This document shows positions 1 to 9,416 of a DNA stretch of 64,000 nt, piece after piece (the stretch's first letter is position 1; every line of letters starts with the position of its first letter). The notes below the pieces were generated by a model. It had not been told where the DNA came from. It saw only the letters and a program-made list of their open reading frames with translations, and did no database searches. This stretch comes from an uncultured Clostridia bacterium. GTDB taxonomy: Bacteria > Bacillota > Clostridia > TANB77 > CAG-508. The translations under genes and the position numbers were made by a program. The stretch spans positions 1 to 64,000 of the forward strand of contig CASKJV010000010.1 of assembly GCA_949388605.1 (NCBI GenBank), given 5' to 3'.

Positions 1-138
1 TTGAACTAGGAACTGAATATGAATAATATAATTTTGTTAATAATTCTGATATAGAGTAAGAAAAATATTATAGTAAAATTTTTATATACATGTTAATAAT
101 TTTTGAAAATGAAATTTACCCTACAAATTACAATTTAT

Positions 139-3100
139 TTAATCTATCCTAACATCATATTGATCAGAATCTAAACTCAAATTTTTATTATAATATTCAT
201 CGCCTTGAGCAAGTTTATCCTTCCAAATATTAAGGAATAGATTAATTTCTCCTTGAAATCTTTCAATTTTATCTGGATCCATATCGTTTCCTCTAGTTTT
301 AGACTCAAAATGTACAAATTCAACTGTAGGATTATAAACAATAAGTTTACCAGTATTTCTAATTTTCAAGCAAAAATCAATATCATTAAATGCCACAGCA
401 AAACCTTCATTCATAAATCCAATTTCTTCATAAATAGACTTTTTAGTCATTATACATGCAGCTGTAACAGCATTCATATTTTGAATTAGATTTTCTCTTC
501 CAAAATATCCTTGCTCATCTTTTGATAAACCTCTAAAAACATGTGCAGCAACTTGAAGACAGCCAACAATAATTCCAGCATGTTGTATTGTTTCATCTGG
601 ATAATATAATTTTACACCAACAGCTCCTACATCTTCTCTTTGGCAAAAACCTATCATTTTTTCTAACCAATCTGGAGTTAATAATTCTGTATCATTATTT
701 AATTGAATTATAAAATCTCCATCCGAATTTTTCACTCCAAAATTAATTATTTTAGAATAATTAAATCCTGTTCTATTTTTAATATCACTTGAAACAAGTT
801 CTTTTTCTCCATCTTTATTTAAAATTGTATTTTTATTATAATTTAAAATTTTTATCCTACTATCTTGTATTAATTTATTATAATATTCAAACGTTTCCTT
901 ATTTTCACTATTATTTTCAATAATAACTATTTCATAGTTTTTATAAGTTGTTTTTTCTAAAATACTTTTTACACAATTTTCTAATAAATCAATTCCATCT
1001 TTATTAGGAATTAAAATTGAAACTTTAGGATCTCCTATTACTTCATAATCTATTCTATATGTTCCAGCATTTGCACCCTCATACACTTTTCCTTTTAATC
1101 CAACTCTATCTAAATGAGCTTCTACCGCTTTTTGGCCTGCTAAAATTGCATAAGGTTTTGCATCTTGTGTCATCGAAGTCGAATTTTTATGAACTCTCCA
1201 ATGATACAATACTTTTGATATATGAACTATTTTTTTAGCTTTTTCTGTTGCTCTTAGGATAATATCAAAATCTTGTGCACCATTAAATTCAGAATTAAAT
1301 CCACCAATTTCTTTTAAAAGTTCTTTTTTAAATACACTATAATGACAAATATAATTATTTGCTCTTAATGTATCTGGAGCATAATCTGGTTTAAAATGTG
1401 GTGCAAACATAGGCTCATCTATAAAATGGAATTTATCTTCATCTGAATATATAAAGTCCACTTCATCATTTTCATTAATAACTTTTACAACCTCGTATAG
1501 CGCAGTTATATCTAGCATATCATCATGATCTAAAAGCGAAATATAATCTCCTGTTGCCATTTCAATAGCACAATTTGTATTTTCAGAAATTCCTTTATTT
1601 TCACCTAAAAATTTATATTTTATTCTTTTGTCTTTTTCAACCATTTTTTTAATTTCTTCTAATGGTTCTTCACTCCCATCTGTCAAAATTAATTCCCAGT
1701 TTTTATAAGTTTGACAATGTACTGTATATAAAAGTTCTCTAAAGAAGTCTGTATTAGTATTATATAATGGAACTACAATACTAATTTTAGGTCTTTTCTT
1801 AAATTTTGTTTTTTCTTGTAATTCAATTTCTTGATCTGTAGGTGTATTGGCTTCTATCCATTTTTCATAATCTGAAAAATGATTTTCATCTTCTTTAGGT
1901 AATTTCTTTCTTTCTATATTTTTTTCATATTTTAAATATTTTCTATGGTCTATACCTTTCCAATATTCAGCAGTTTCAGTATCTGTTAATTTAAAATATT
2001 TTTCAACTTTTCGAGCATATTTTTTTTCTGTTTGTTTTTTATCGTATTCAATTCTTCTTTTTCCACCTGGTGGCATTATTCTATCAATAAAACTAGCTCC
2101 ACTTTTAGGATTAAGTATCCAAGCTAATATTCTTATTGGTTTCGTAACCTTCCAAGACAACGAGCTTGATATACTTCTTAATTGATTTGCATAATTAACT
2201 AATTCTACATCTTTATCTTTAATAAGTTGTGTTAAATCTGCAATTCCTTTTTCATATTCTTTAATATTGTTTTCTAAATTTTCTATATGAGTATTAGCTA
2301 CACTTAATCTTTCTTCATAATTTTTCAAGACTAAATCTATTTTTCCAATATCTTTAACTGAATTAGTATGAAATTCCCATATATCTTTATTTATAATTTT
2401 TTCTTGTATTTTGCTTTCTAAATTTTCAAATATTTCTATGTATTTTTCTATATTTAATTGTTTATAAACATTATTTATGTCTTCAACATTTTTTAATTCT
2501 GTAAAATAAAATATTGCTCTATATAATATGAATTCTATTGGAACGTTTTCTTCATACCATTCTTGATCATATACATATATATCATTATTTAATTTCCTAC
2601 AATTTTGAAAAATCAAATCTAAAATACCTGTTTTTGTAAAATGTAGTTTTTGTTTTAATTGATTAGAAATTTCTATTTTATATTTATCAAAAACAGTACT
2701 ATTAGGATTTTCTAAAATTTCTAATTTATCTAATATTTCATTTTTAAAATATTTTATTTGCTTAATTACACTAGTTAATCCTTTTTCATAGTAAATATTC
2801 ATTAGTTCTTTATCAAAAGATACAGAATCTTTTAGAAATTTGCTTATAATAGTGTTGTTTTCAAATGTATCTAAGCAATTAATTTTACACTTATTTATTA
2901 TTTCAATGTTTTTTCCAATTTGATTTATGTGTTTTTGTGCCTCTTCCGAATTTGATGTTTTATAAGAATAATCATCTTTAATAACAGTTTGTATTCTATA
3001 TTCTTTTTTTCTAGTAATTCCATATCCAACATATTTTATATTTTCAAACTTTGCATTTGGGGAAATTTCTATAAAAAATGAATTTGCAAAAAACGGAAAT

Positions 3101-3714
3101 AATCTTTTATCTTCTTTTATTAAATTTTTATAAGCTTCTCTTTCTGAAAAATTTAATATTTTACCTTCATTACAATAAGTCAGAATTCTAGCATCTATAC
3201 TATCATTATCTGGCATAAAATCGTCTGTAAATATTACATTTGTTAATTTATAATCTGGTAATGGATAGTAAAATTTAAATTTCAAATTTAATTTACTTAA
3301 AATATCTTTTATTTTTACTATACTTACAATATTTTCTTTTGAATTTATAATATTTTCATAAGATGTAGCATTTTGTTCTAAATTGTCTCCTGCCCAGTAT
3401 TTCATTCCATATTTATTAGGTATTGCTAAAAGAATTTTTCCATTTTCTTTTATATTATTTTTAGAAAATTCTAAAACTTCTTCAATATCTTGTTTTGTAT
3501 TTAATTTTTCAAAAGTACCTATAAGTGTTACAAAATCAAATTTATCTCCAAAATTTTGATTTTGTAAATTATCTATTGAAATTACATTATTTGATTTCTT
3601 TTTCAGTTCTTCTGTTATTTCTTTTTCTGGCATAACTTCTAGAACTTTTTGGTCTTTTTTTATAGGATACCAACTTATAATATTCTTTTTAAATTCTGAT
3701 AAATCAATTTTCAT
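139..3714 (-). CDS. Methyltransferase-like domain fused to two family 2 glycosyltransferase domains
   Basis: This 1191-residue protein probably adds two sugars during polysaccharide assembly at the cytoplasmic membrane face. Residues 1-150 look like a weak SAM-methyltransferase fold ('KVLEVMPE' then 'VTLIGTFEKL'). Residues 455-520 are a coiled coil that ends in 'SSLSWKVTKPIR', a linker often found before glycosyltransferase domains. Residues 642-880 are a first GT2 domain ('KISIVVPLYN', 'LLDHDD', 'YSDEDK'), and residues 897-1165 a second ('KVSILIPNKDG', 'LNNDTE'). The ATG start has no overlapping upstream gene. It is the last gene of the minus-strand locus here and follows Wzt, as tandem glycosyltransferases do in ABC-exported polysaccharide clusters. 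The two GT domains are clear; the methyltransferase call is weaker. Confidence 0.85.
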   Translation of the reverse strand: MKIDLSEFKKNIISWYPIKKDQKVLEVMPEKEITEELKKKSNNVISIDNLQNQNFGDKFDFVTLIGTFEKLNTKQDIEEVLEFSKNNIKENGKILLAIPNKYGMKYWAGDNLEQNATSYENIINSKENIVSIVKIKDILSKLNLKFKFYYPLPDYKLTNVIFTDDFMPDNDSIDARILTYCNEGKILNFSEREAYKNLIKEDKRLFPFFANSFFIEISPNAKFENIKYVGYGITRKKEYRIQTVIKDDYSYKTSNSEEAQKHINQIGKNIEIINKCKINCLDTFENNTIISKFLKDSVSFDKELMNIYYEKGLTSVIKQIKYFKNEILDKLEILENPNSTVFDKYKIEISNQLKQKLHFTKTGILDLIFQNCRKLNNDIYVYDQEWYEENVPIEFILYRAIFYFTELKNVEDINNVYKQLNIEKYIEIFENLESKIQEKIINKDIWEFHTNSVKDIGKIDLVLKNYEERLSVANTHIENLENNIKEYEKGIADLTQLIKDKDVELVNYANQLRSISSSLSWKVTKPIRILAWILNPKSGASFIDRIMPPGGKRRIEYDKKQTEKKYARKVEKYFKLTDTETAEYWKGIDHRKYLKYEKNIERKKLPKEDENHFSDYEKWIEANTPTDQEIELQEKTKFKKRPKISIVVPLYNTNTDFFRELLYTVHCQTYKNWELILTDGSEEPLEEIKKMVEKDKRIKYKFLGENKGISENTNCAIEMATGDYISLLDHDDMLDITALYEVVKVINENDEVDFIYSDEDKFHFIDEPMFAPHFKPDYAPDTLRANNYICHYSVFKKELLKEIGGFNSEFNGAQDFDIILRATEKAKKIVHISKVLYHWRVHKNSTSMTQDAKPYAILAGQKAVEAHLDRVGLKGKVYEGANAGTYRIDYEVIGDPKVSILIPNKDGIDLLENCVKSILEKTTYKNYEIVIIENNSENKETFEYYNKLIQDSRIKILNYNKNTILNKDGEKELVSSDIKNRTGFNYSKIINFGVKNSDGDFIIQLNNDTELLTPDWLEKMIGFCQREDVGAVGVKLYYPDETIQHAGIIVGCLQVAAHVFRGLSKDEQGYFGRENLIQNMNAVTAACIMTKKSIYEEIGFMNEGFAVAFNDIDFCLKIRNTGKLIVYNPTVEFVHFESKTRGNDMDPDKIERFQGEINLFLNIWKDKLAQGDEYYNKNLSLDSDQYDVRID

Positions 3715-3793
3715 ATTTTATCTTCTTTAAGACCTTTCATAAATTTAGGTTACAGTTTACAGTTATGATTTATTTACTAAAAGTTAATATCTA

Positions 3794-3944
3794 AAATTAA
3801 AATAATTAAAAATTTACCGTTCCTTACTGGTCGTCTTCACTTCGTTTTGCTCCCAGCTACTGCATTAACTAACAGTAATCATTTACATTCAACTGTTAGT
3901 AAAAAACTGCGCATCACTCAAAATTTTTAAATTATTTTAATTTT
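3794..3944. repeat. Large imperfect inverted repeat enclosing a GC-richer insert
   Basis: The 322-base gap between the tandem glycosyltransferase and wzt holds an A/T-rich inverted repeat, 3794-3816 against 3921-3944, with a single extra A. It encloses about 100 bases that are clearly richer in G and C. Inside is a second inverted repeat (ACTAACAGT and ACTGTTAGT). The left arm plus the motif CCGTTCCTTRCTGGTCGTCT recurs at 5405. It looks like a small mobile or structured intergenic element. No coding sequence is seen here. Confidence 0.6.
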
Positions 3945-4036
3945 TGTAAATCTTTCTTTTCGTTATTCTAGTAAAATTAATAATTTTAGATTCTGAATTG
4001 TAAGTTTCATTTTATAATTTTATTATAGTTAATCTT

Positions 4037-5341
4037 TTATTTTAATTTAGTTACTGTAATTTTGGAATCTAATCTTACTAATCCAACTGTATTTTTAGTT
4101 GTTATTATTTCTATTAATAATGCATCATATTTTCTATTTAAAGCTTCTAATTCTCCATTTACATTATATCTTGTACAACTAAATGATAAAGTATATTTTC
4201 CTGGTGCAACTGGAACTTTTTGTACAAATTCTGCAACTGCAATATCTCCTTTTTCATAACTTCCTGTAAGTACTTTTTCTATATTTGAATTTGTTCCTGC
4301 AATATCTTTACCAGCAAAATCTTTTATTGTTACTGTAAAAATAGGATCTTTAACTTGTTCATTAAACTTAACCTTAGATTTAAAAACTATTGTATCACCA
4401 TTGTCAAAAATATTAACAGGATTTCCAGATAAATCAAAAATACCATAGTCTATAACTTCTGCTTCTTTATTTCCATAATCAACCATATTAGGATTTTGAT
4501 TAAATTTATCTTTCCAACATTCTGCATTTTCTAATGTTATTTTTTCTTTTATATCATTATCATTTATTTCATCTTTATTTTCAGTTTCAGTAATTTCTTC
4601 ATCTGGATTAATTCCAACAATAATCTTTTTGTATCTGTTTACACCATCTTTAACAGATCCATCAAAAGTTTTTCTTCCATTTTCTAAAATTATTGCTCTA
4701 TTACAATTTGTTAAAACATCATTTACATTATGTGTAACAAATATAATTGTTTTTCCTTTTTCTTTAAATTGTTCAAACTTTTTAAAACATTTTAATTGGA
4801 ATGCCATATCTCCTACAGATAAAACCTCATCAACAATTAAAATATCTGGATCTACATTTATTGCACATGCAAAAGCTAAACGAGCAAACATACCTGAAGA
4901 ATATGTTTTTACAGGTTGAGATAAATGTTCTCCTATATCTGCAAAATCAATAATTTCTTGTTCTTTTGATTTTATTTCTTCATCTGTTAATCCCATAACT
5001 TGTCCATGTTGATAAATATTCTCATATCCTGTAAGATCTGAGTTAAAAGCGGCTCCAAGTTCTAAAAGTGAACTTATTTTTCCATTTATTTCAATAGTAC
5101 CTGATGTTTGTGTTGCTACACCTGTAATCATTTTAAGTAAAGTTGATTTACCAGCGCCATTTTTTCCAAGTATTCCTAGTACTTCCCCTTTTCTTAATTC
5201 CAAATTTAAATTATCTAATGCTTTGAATGTTGAATGTTTTTCATATCCTGGTAGTATTGTTTCAAATAGTCTGTCCTTTTTGCTTTTATACATTTTATAT
5301 TCTTTTACTAAATTAGTAATTTTAATTACTGTATCACTCAT
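4037..5341 (-). CDS. wzt: Wzt-type ABC transporter ATP-binding protein with C-terminal carbohydrate-binding domain
   Basis: This is the ATPase of a polysaccharide ABC exporter; it powers transfer of a finished undecaprenyl-linked glycan across the membrane with the Wzm permease encoded at 6467. Walker A is 'GKNGAGKST' near residue 58, the signature is 'YSSGMFARLA' near 147 and Walker B is 'DILIVDEV' near 167. Residues 270-434 form an extra C-terminal domain of the Wzt_C type, which in E. coli O9a recognises the glycan end (family knowledge). The 434-residue length fits a Wzt with this domain. A GT2 gene separates it from wzm. Confidence 0.93.
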   Translation of the reverse strand: MSDTVIKITNLVKEYKMYKSKKDRLFETILPGYEKHSTFKALDNLNLELRKGEVLGILGKNGAGKSTLLKMITGVATQTSGTIEINGKISSLLELGAAFNSDLTGYENIYQHGQVMGLTDEEIKSKEQEIIDFADIGEHLSQPVKTYSSGMFARLAFACAINVDPDILIVDEVLSVGDMAFQLKCFKKFEQFKEKGKTIIFVTHNVNDVLTNCNRAIILENGRKTFDGSVKDGVNRYKKIIVGINPDEEITETENKDEINDNDIKEKITLENAECWKDKFNQNPNMVDYGNKEAEVIDYGIFDLSGNPVNIFDNGDTIVFKSKVKFNEQVKDPIFTVTIKDFAGKDIAGTNSNIEKVLTGSYEKGDIAVAEFVQKVPVAPGKYTLSFSCTRYNVNGELEALNRKYDALLIEIITTKNTVGLVRLDSKITVTKLK

Positions 5342-5404
5342 GTATTTTTCCTTTCAAATTTTTTATGTAATTCTAGTAATTTAATTTAAATAATCAAAAA
5401 ATTG

Positions 5405-5425
5405 CCGTTCCTTGCTGGTCGTCTT
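5405..5425. repeat. Second copy of the intergenic motif found at 3818
   Basis: Positions 5405-5425 match 3818-3838 with one difference (CCGTTCCTTRCTGGTCGTCT). Both copies follow an A/T-rich stretch of similar sequence, so this is the left part of the element at 3794-3944. It lies between the GT2 gene and wzt. Confidence 0.6.
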
Positions 5426-5437
5426 ATAAAGTTGAAT

Positions 5438-6400
5438 TTATTTTTTCAGTTTAAATAATGTTTTTGCTATAATTGGTAAATTTAAAATAGCAAAATTTTC
5501 CATTTTATAAACAAATCCTTCGTATTTATAAAGTTTGAAAAATAATCCCCATTTTCTAAAATTAAGATTTTTCTTCTTTTCTAGCATTTGATAATATTCT
5601 AAAGCTTCTTTGTTTAATTTTCTTACTTTATTATCTATAAATTTATCTTCATTATCTATAAAAACTTTAAAATGCTCTTTTTTTACTCTAATAAATAATT
5701 CTCTTATTTCTTCAAATGATTTTAATTCGTTAGTTTTCTTTTTAGAGCCTATTTTGTTGTTTTTATGTTGTCTATATTTTATTAGAGGTTGTTCTATATA
5801 TTCAATTTTATGTTTTTGACTTAATATTAAAGGTATCCAATAATCATGTAATACAAATTTGCTTGTATTTGGAAGTGGCAAAGCTTCTTTAATTAATTCT
5901 TTTTTTGAAAGTATTGTACAGCCTGTAACAAAATTATTTAAATACAAACTTTCAAAATTATTATATTTTTTTACTTTATTATAAAATCCTTTTAACTTCC
6001 AGTATGAACTATATATTACATTCAGATTTTCATCTACAACTTCTAAATCCGTATAAATTAAATCTGCATTTTTTTCTTCAAGATATTTAATGGATTGTTC
6101 AATTTTATTTTCTTTCCAGATATCATCTTGATCAGAAAACATATAATAATCATTTTCTACTTTATTTAGCAAAAATTCAAAATTTTTTATAACTCCTAAA
6201 TTTTTCTGTTGGCAGAAAACTATAATTCTTTTATCTTTTTCAGTATATTCTTCTAAAATTTTCTTTGTATTATCTGTTGAAGCATCATCTGAAATTAGCA
6301 ATCTAAATTCACTATAAGTTTGAGATAAAATACTATCTAATTGTTCTTTCAAATATTTTTCTCCATTATAGGTTGCAAGTAATATATCAACTTTTTTCAT
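5438..6400 (-). CDS. Family 2 glycosyltransferase, rhamnosyltransferase-like
   Basis: This inverting GT2 enzyme is 320 residues long. The N-terminus 'VDILLATYNGEKYLKEQL', the nucleotide-binding 'LLISDDASTD' and the 'FSDQDDIW' metal site are typical of the RfbF/RfbG-like subgroup. Many members of that subgroup transfer rhamnose from dTDP-rhamnose. The complete rml set in this window makes that donor, so rhamnosyl transfer is a reasonable inference. It sits between wzm and wzt, within the export module. Confidence 0.88.
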   Translation of the reverse strand: MKKVDILLATYNGEKYLKEQLDSILSQTYSEFRLLISDDASTDNTKKILEEYTEKDKRIIVFCQQKNLGVIKNFEFLLNKVENDYYMFSDQDDIWKENKIEQSIKYLEEKNADLIYTDLEVVDENLNVIYSSYWKLKGFYNKVKKYNNFESLYLNNFVTGCTILSKKELIKEALPLPNTSKFVLHDYWIPLILSQKHKIEYIEQPLIKYRQHKNNKIGSKKKTNELKSFEEIRELFIRVKKEHFKVFIDNEDKFIDNKVRKLNKEALEYYQMLEKKKNLNFRKWGLFFKLYKYEGFVYKMENFAILNLPIIAKTLFKLKK

Positions 6401-6466
6401 ATATTTTACCTTTCAAATTTGTACAATAAATTGTATATAATAATTTCTAATTAGTAAGCATAACCT

Positions 6467-7255
6467 TTATAATACATCTGCAAAATCTTTTTTAGATTTT
6501 TTAAATATTGCATTTCCCCATATAAATATAAGTATTGTAATTGTCCAAAATATAATAGTAAATAAACCATTATTATCTGTTATAATAGTAGAATTTTCCA
6601 TAAATGCTTGTCTAAATCCTTCGACTAAATAAGTAAATGGAAATGCTTTAAAAAAGTATAAAAATTTTTCTGATATCATATCTAAATTCCAAATAATTGG
6701 TGTAAACCACATACATAACTGAATAACAATATTTAGTAATTGTGCAAAATCTGGAACTAAAGTTGTAATTGCAGAAGTAAATCTAGTTAATGCAATTATG
6801 AAACAAATTAAGCAAAATAAAATATAAATTACATTAACAAAGTTTGGTATATATCCAAAAAGTGATGATACTACAATTGCTATTGCAATTAAAAATATAC
6901 CAACAAAACAAGATGATGTAAGTGAAATAACTGGAATAATGTCTATTGGAAACACAACTTTTTTTACTAAATAGCTATAATTTCTAATAGAATTACTAGC
7001 TGTTAAAATTGCATCACTACAGAATAGCCAAATAGACATTCCAGGTAAAAACCACACAACATATGGATATTTTCCACTACTCCCTGTTTTTAATATATAT
7101 TGAAATACAATTACATATGTAATCATAAATACAAATGGTTGTGCAAATCCCCATATAGCGCCCAAACCAGTATTTGCAAATCTATTTCTAAAATCATTTT
7201 TTCCAAGTTGAATTACAAGTTTTTTATTCTTAAAAAGTATTTTAAAAAATTCCAT
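6467..7255 (-). CDS. wzm: Wzm-type ABC-2 polysaccharide export permease
   Basis: This is the membrane subunit of the polysaccharide ABC exporter, with about six hydrophobic segments in 262 residues. The pattern 'RNRFANTGLGAIWGFAQP' followed by long hydrophobic helices is typical of the TagG/Wzm/RfbA permease family. I choose the ATG at 7255 (N-terminus 'MEFFKILFKNKK'), which has AAGGA seven bases upstream. A TTG at 7276 would add seven residues and also has an AAGGA-like site. Wzt is two genes downstream. A block of 140-base tandem repeats lies upstream. Confidence 0.9.
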   Translation of the reverse strand: MEFFKILFKNKKLVIQLGKNDFRNRFANTGLGAIWGFAQPFVFMITYVIVFQYILKTGSSGKYPYVVWFLPGMSIWLFCSDAILTASNSIRNYSYLVKKVVFPIDIIPVISLTSSCFVGIFLIAIAIVVSSLFGYIPNFVNVIYILFCLICFIIALTRFTSAITTLVPDFAQLLNIVIQLCMWFTPIIWNLDMISEKFLYFFKAFPFTYLVEGFRQAFMENSTIITDNNGLFTIIFWTITILIFIWGNAIFKKSKKDFADVL

Positions 7256-7357
7256 TTTTCCATCCTTTTCCACCAATTAAATTTCCTTTGCATTATATCA
7301 TTAAGCAGTTTAAATATCAATATTTTAATGTGTATTCTTTGTGAAAAAACTGAGGTT

Positions 7358-7680
7358 GTTAAAGCTTTGCTTGTTACAACCTCAGTTAGTCATACTTCAA
7401 GTTATTGAAGTATGGCTTTCATTATTAAATTGCTTGTTACAAGCTAAGTTTGTAATAATTCAATTTATTGAATTGTTACTTTCATAAAAAAGAGCCTGTT
7501 AAAGCTATGCTTGTTACAACCTCAGTTAGTCATACTTCAAGTTATTGAAGTATGGCTTTCATTATTAAATTGCTTGTTACAGGCTAAGTTTGTAATAATT
7601 CAATTTATTGAATTGTTATTTTCGTAAAAAAGAGCCTGTTAAAGCTTTGCTTGTTACACCCTCAGTTAGTCATACTTTTT
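7358..7680. repeat. 140-base tandem repeat, two full copies and a partial third
   Basis: Units begin at 7358, 7498 and 7638, with a period of 140 bases, and are nearly identical. Each unit contains perfect short palindromes: CATACTTCAA/TTGAAGTATG, and AATAATTCAA/TTGAATTGTT with one wobble. A further pairing brackets the start of each unit (AGCCTGT/ACAGGCT). The array fills most of the 457-base gap upstream of wzm. I see no open frame or known element. Confidence 0.85.
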
Positions 7681-7697
7681 ATTAAATAAATAGTAAG

Positions 7698-7732
7698 AAA
7701 AAATCCTGTTAAATCAATTAACAGGATTTTTT
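7698..7732. terminator. Intrinsic terminator after the membrane protein gene
   Basis: A perfect 15-base-pair inverted repeat (7698-7712 with 7718-7732) contains TCCTGTTAA and is flanked by six A and six T. It begins right after the stop of the minus-strand gene at 7734. It should end that transcript, so wzm is probably transcribed separately or by readthrough. Confidence 0.85.
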
Positions 7733-7733
7733 C

Positions 7734-9365
7734 TTATTCTCTTACTTTTTTAAATTTATTACAAATGAAATTTCCTAATTTATCAATTCCGTCAGCAGCA
7801 CTAGGAATAAGCATTATATAATATGGTATTACATAAATGCATTTAGTTTCCCACATAATATGGAATAAAAATCCTCCAACAAAAACTAACAATAATAAGA
7901 CATTTTTATAATCTATTGATTTATTTTTTATAGAAATTAATACTGATAATAAAGACATACCAAATACCGTAATTTCTACTACATCTAAATATTTCAAAAG
8001 TTTCATTTGTGTTTCACCATGAAATATATCTAATAAAACTCCATTATTTGAAATATATTCTATATAATCTGGATTGTTTTCTTCCAAATTTTTAAATTCT
8101 TCTGCTGGCTCTGCCCACCATAAAGTTTGAAAAGCAGGTTCTATCCATGTAGAAGCTATTTTATCTATATAGAAATCACGCATTTTATCTGGTGAATTAA
8201 GAAATTCCTTTAGTCTCTGTTTAATTATTTGTTTACTTGCTTGGTTTGTTGCTTCTGAATCAAAATTATTTTCAGGATATAACATCTCAACATTTTTTCC
8301 ATCATGATACCACCCACTATTACGTGTCTCTAGTGGTTCTTGAATTGACATTGCAACATATGCAATCATTGGTATTCCATCATTTACCTCTATACCTGAA
8401 CGATACTCTACAAATTTATAAACCAAAGGATAGCTTACACTAAACATTACTAATATTACAAGAATTGTAATTAGAGTTTTCCAATTAAATTTATTTATTA
8501 AATCCAACAATAAAGAAATAACAATTGCTATCATTACAATTTCATAATTGCTTTTTAATATAATTGATATACTTAAAGAAAAAGGAATTAATAGTATATA
8601 TCTTATTTTCCTGTTTTCATAATATTTCATCAAGAAAAATACTGCAAGTAGTGCAAAAAGTAATCCATAAATATTACCATATACTACAATACTAAAAAGT
8701 GGAATTATCAAACAAGATATTAATAATAAATTTAATATTTTATTTGTTGAATCACTTTTATAAACTTTTTTAGTAATTTTCATTATCACATAAACAATTG
8801 CCATTAAAAATAAAATATTAACTCTTTGCATTGCAATCCAAGAATAGGTGTGAATTATTCTTATTATTAATTCCATTCCTAGTACACACCCTAATTGTAA
8901 TGGATGCATATAAAAATATCCTTGTCCTTCTAAAAGTCCAAAACGATTTTTAGCAAATTCTTTTGCACAAATAAGAACTTGATTTTGGTCTGATTTTACT
9001 GGTGCTTGTACAAAGTTTATCCATGTAAAACACAAAATGCCAATTATAATTATAGATATTATTGAAGCAATTTTTAAATTTACTTTTTTTAGTAATTTAC
9101 TAATTCCCCATACAGCAAAAATAAATATAACACAATAAATTATATTTAAAAACACATTATCATTTTCATAATAGATTCCTTCATTATATTCGCCTATCCA
9201 AGCATTTTTAAAATAAGCTGTATATAGTAATGAGGCTATAAATAGGAATATTAACATTATAGTTGCTATAATTAATACAACATTTATTGAAAATCTCCCT
9301 AATCTTTTATTAAACTTTTTTTCTTCTGTTTCTATATTTTTAGAAACTTCATTATTATCTTCCAT
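7734..9365 (-). CDS. Polytopic membrane protein, GT-C glycosyltransferase-like
   Basis: The protein has 543 residues with about eleven to twelve hydrophobic segments and a soluble, charged N-terminal 25 residues. After the second or third helix it carries an exposed segment with 'FAKNRFGLLEGQGYFYMHP', which resembles the first outer loop of membrane glycosyltransferases that use polyprenyl-phosphate sugars. The segment near residues 335-430 is also outside the helices. Its place between galE and the exporter suggests glycan modification. No specific family is certain. Confidence 0.6.
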   Translation of the reverse strand: MEDNNEVSKNIETEEKKFNKRLGRFSINVVLIIATIMLIFLFIASLLYTAYFKNAWIGEYNEGIYYENDNVFLNIIYCVIFIFAVWGISKLLKKVNLKIASIISIIIIGILCFTWINFVQAPVKSDQNQVLICAKEFAKNRFGLLEGQGYFYMHPLQLGCVLGMELIIRIIHTYSWIAMQRVNILFLMAIVYVIMKITKKVYKSDSTNKILNLLLISCLIIPLFSIVVYGNIYGLLFALLAVFFLMKYYENRKIRYILLIPFSLSISIILKSNYEIVMIAIVISLLLDLINKFNWKTLITILVILVMFSVSYPLVYKFVEYRSGIEVNDGIPMIAYVAMSIQEPLETRNSGWYHDGKNVEMLYPENNFDSEATNQASKQIIKQRLKEFLNSPDKMRDFYIDKIASTWIEPAFQTLWWAEPAEEFKNLEENNPDYIEYISNNGVLLDIFHGETQMKLLKYLDVVEITVFGMSLLSVLISIKNKSIDYKNVLLLLVFVGGFLFHIMWETKCIYVIPYYIMLIPSAADGIDKLGNFICNKFKKVRE

Positions 9366-9416
9366 AATTCTCCTATGTATTTCATTTTTCGTTTTATTTA
9401 TATAACAAGAAAAACT

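Noticed and set aside
1-138. A coding sequence at the left edge
   Set aside because: All six frames have stops within a few codons, apart from a seven-codon end on the plus strand (3-26) that is too short to support.
7358-7680. CRISPR-like array
   Set aside because: The whole 140-base unit repeats with almost no variable spacer, only two and a half copies exist, and no cas gene is near.
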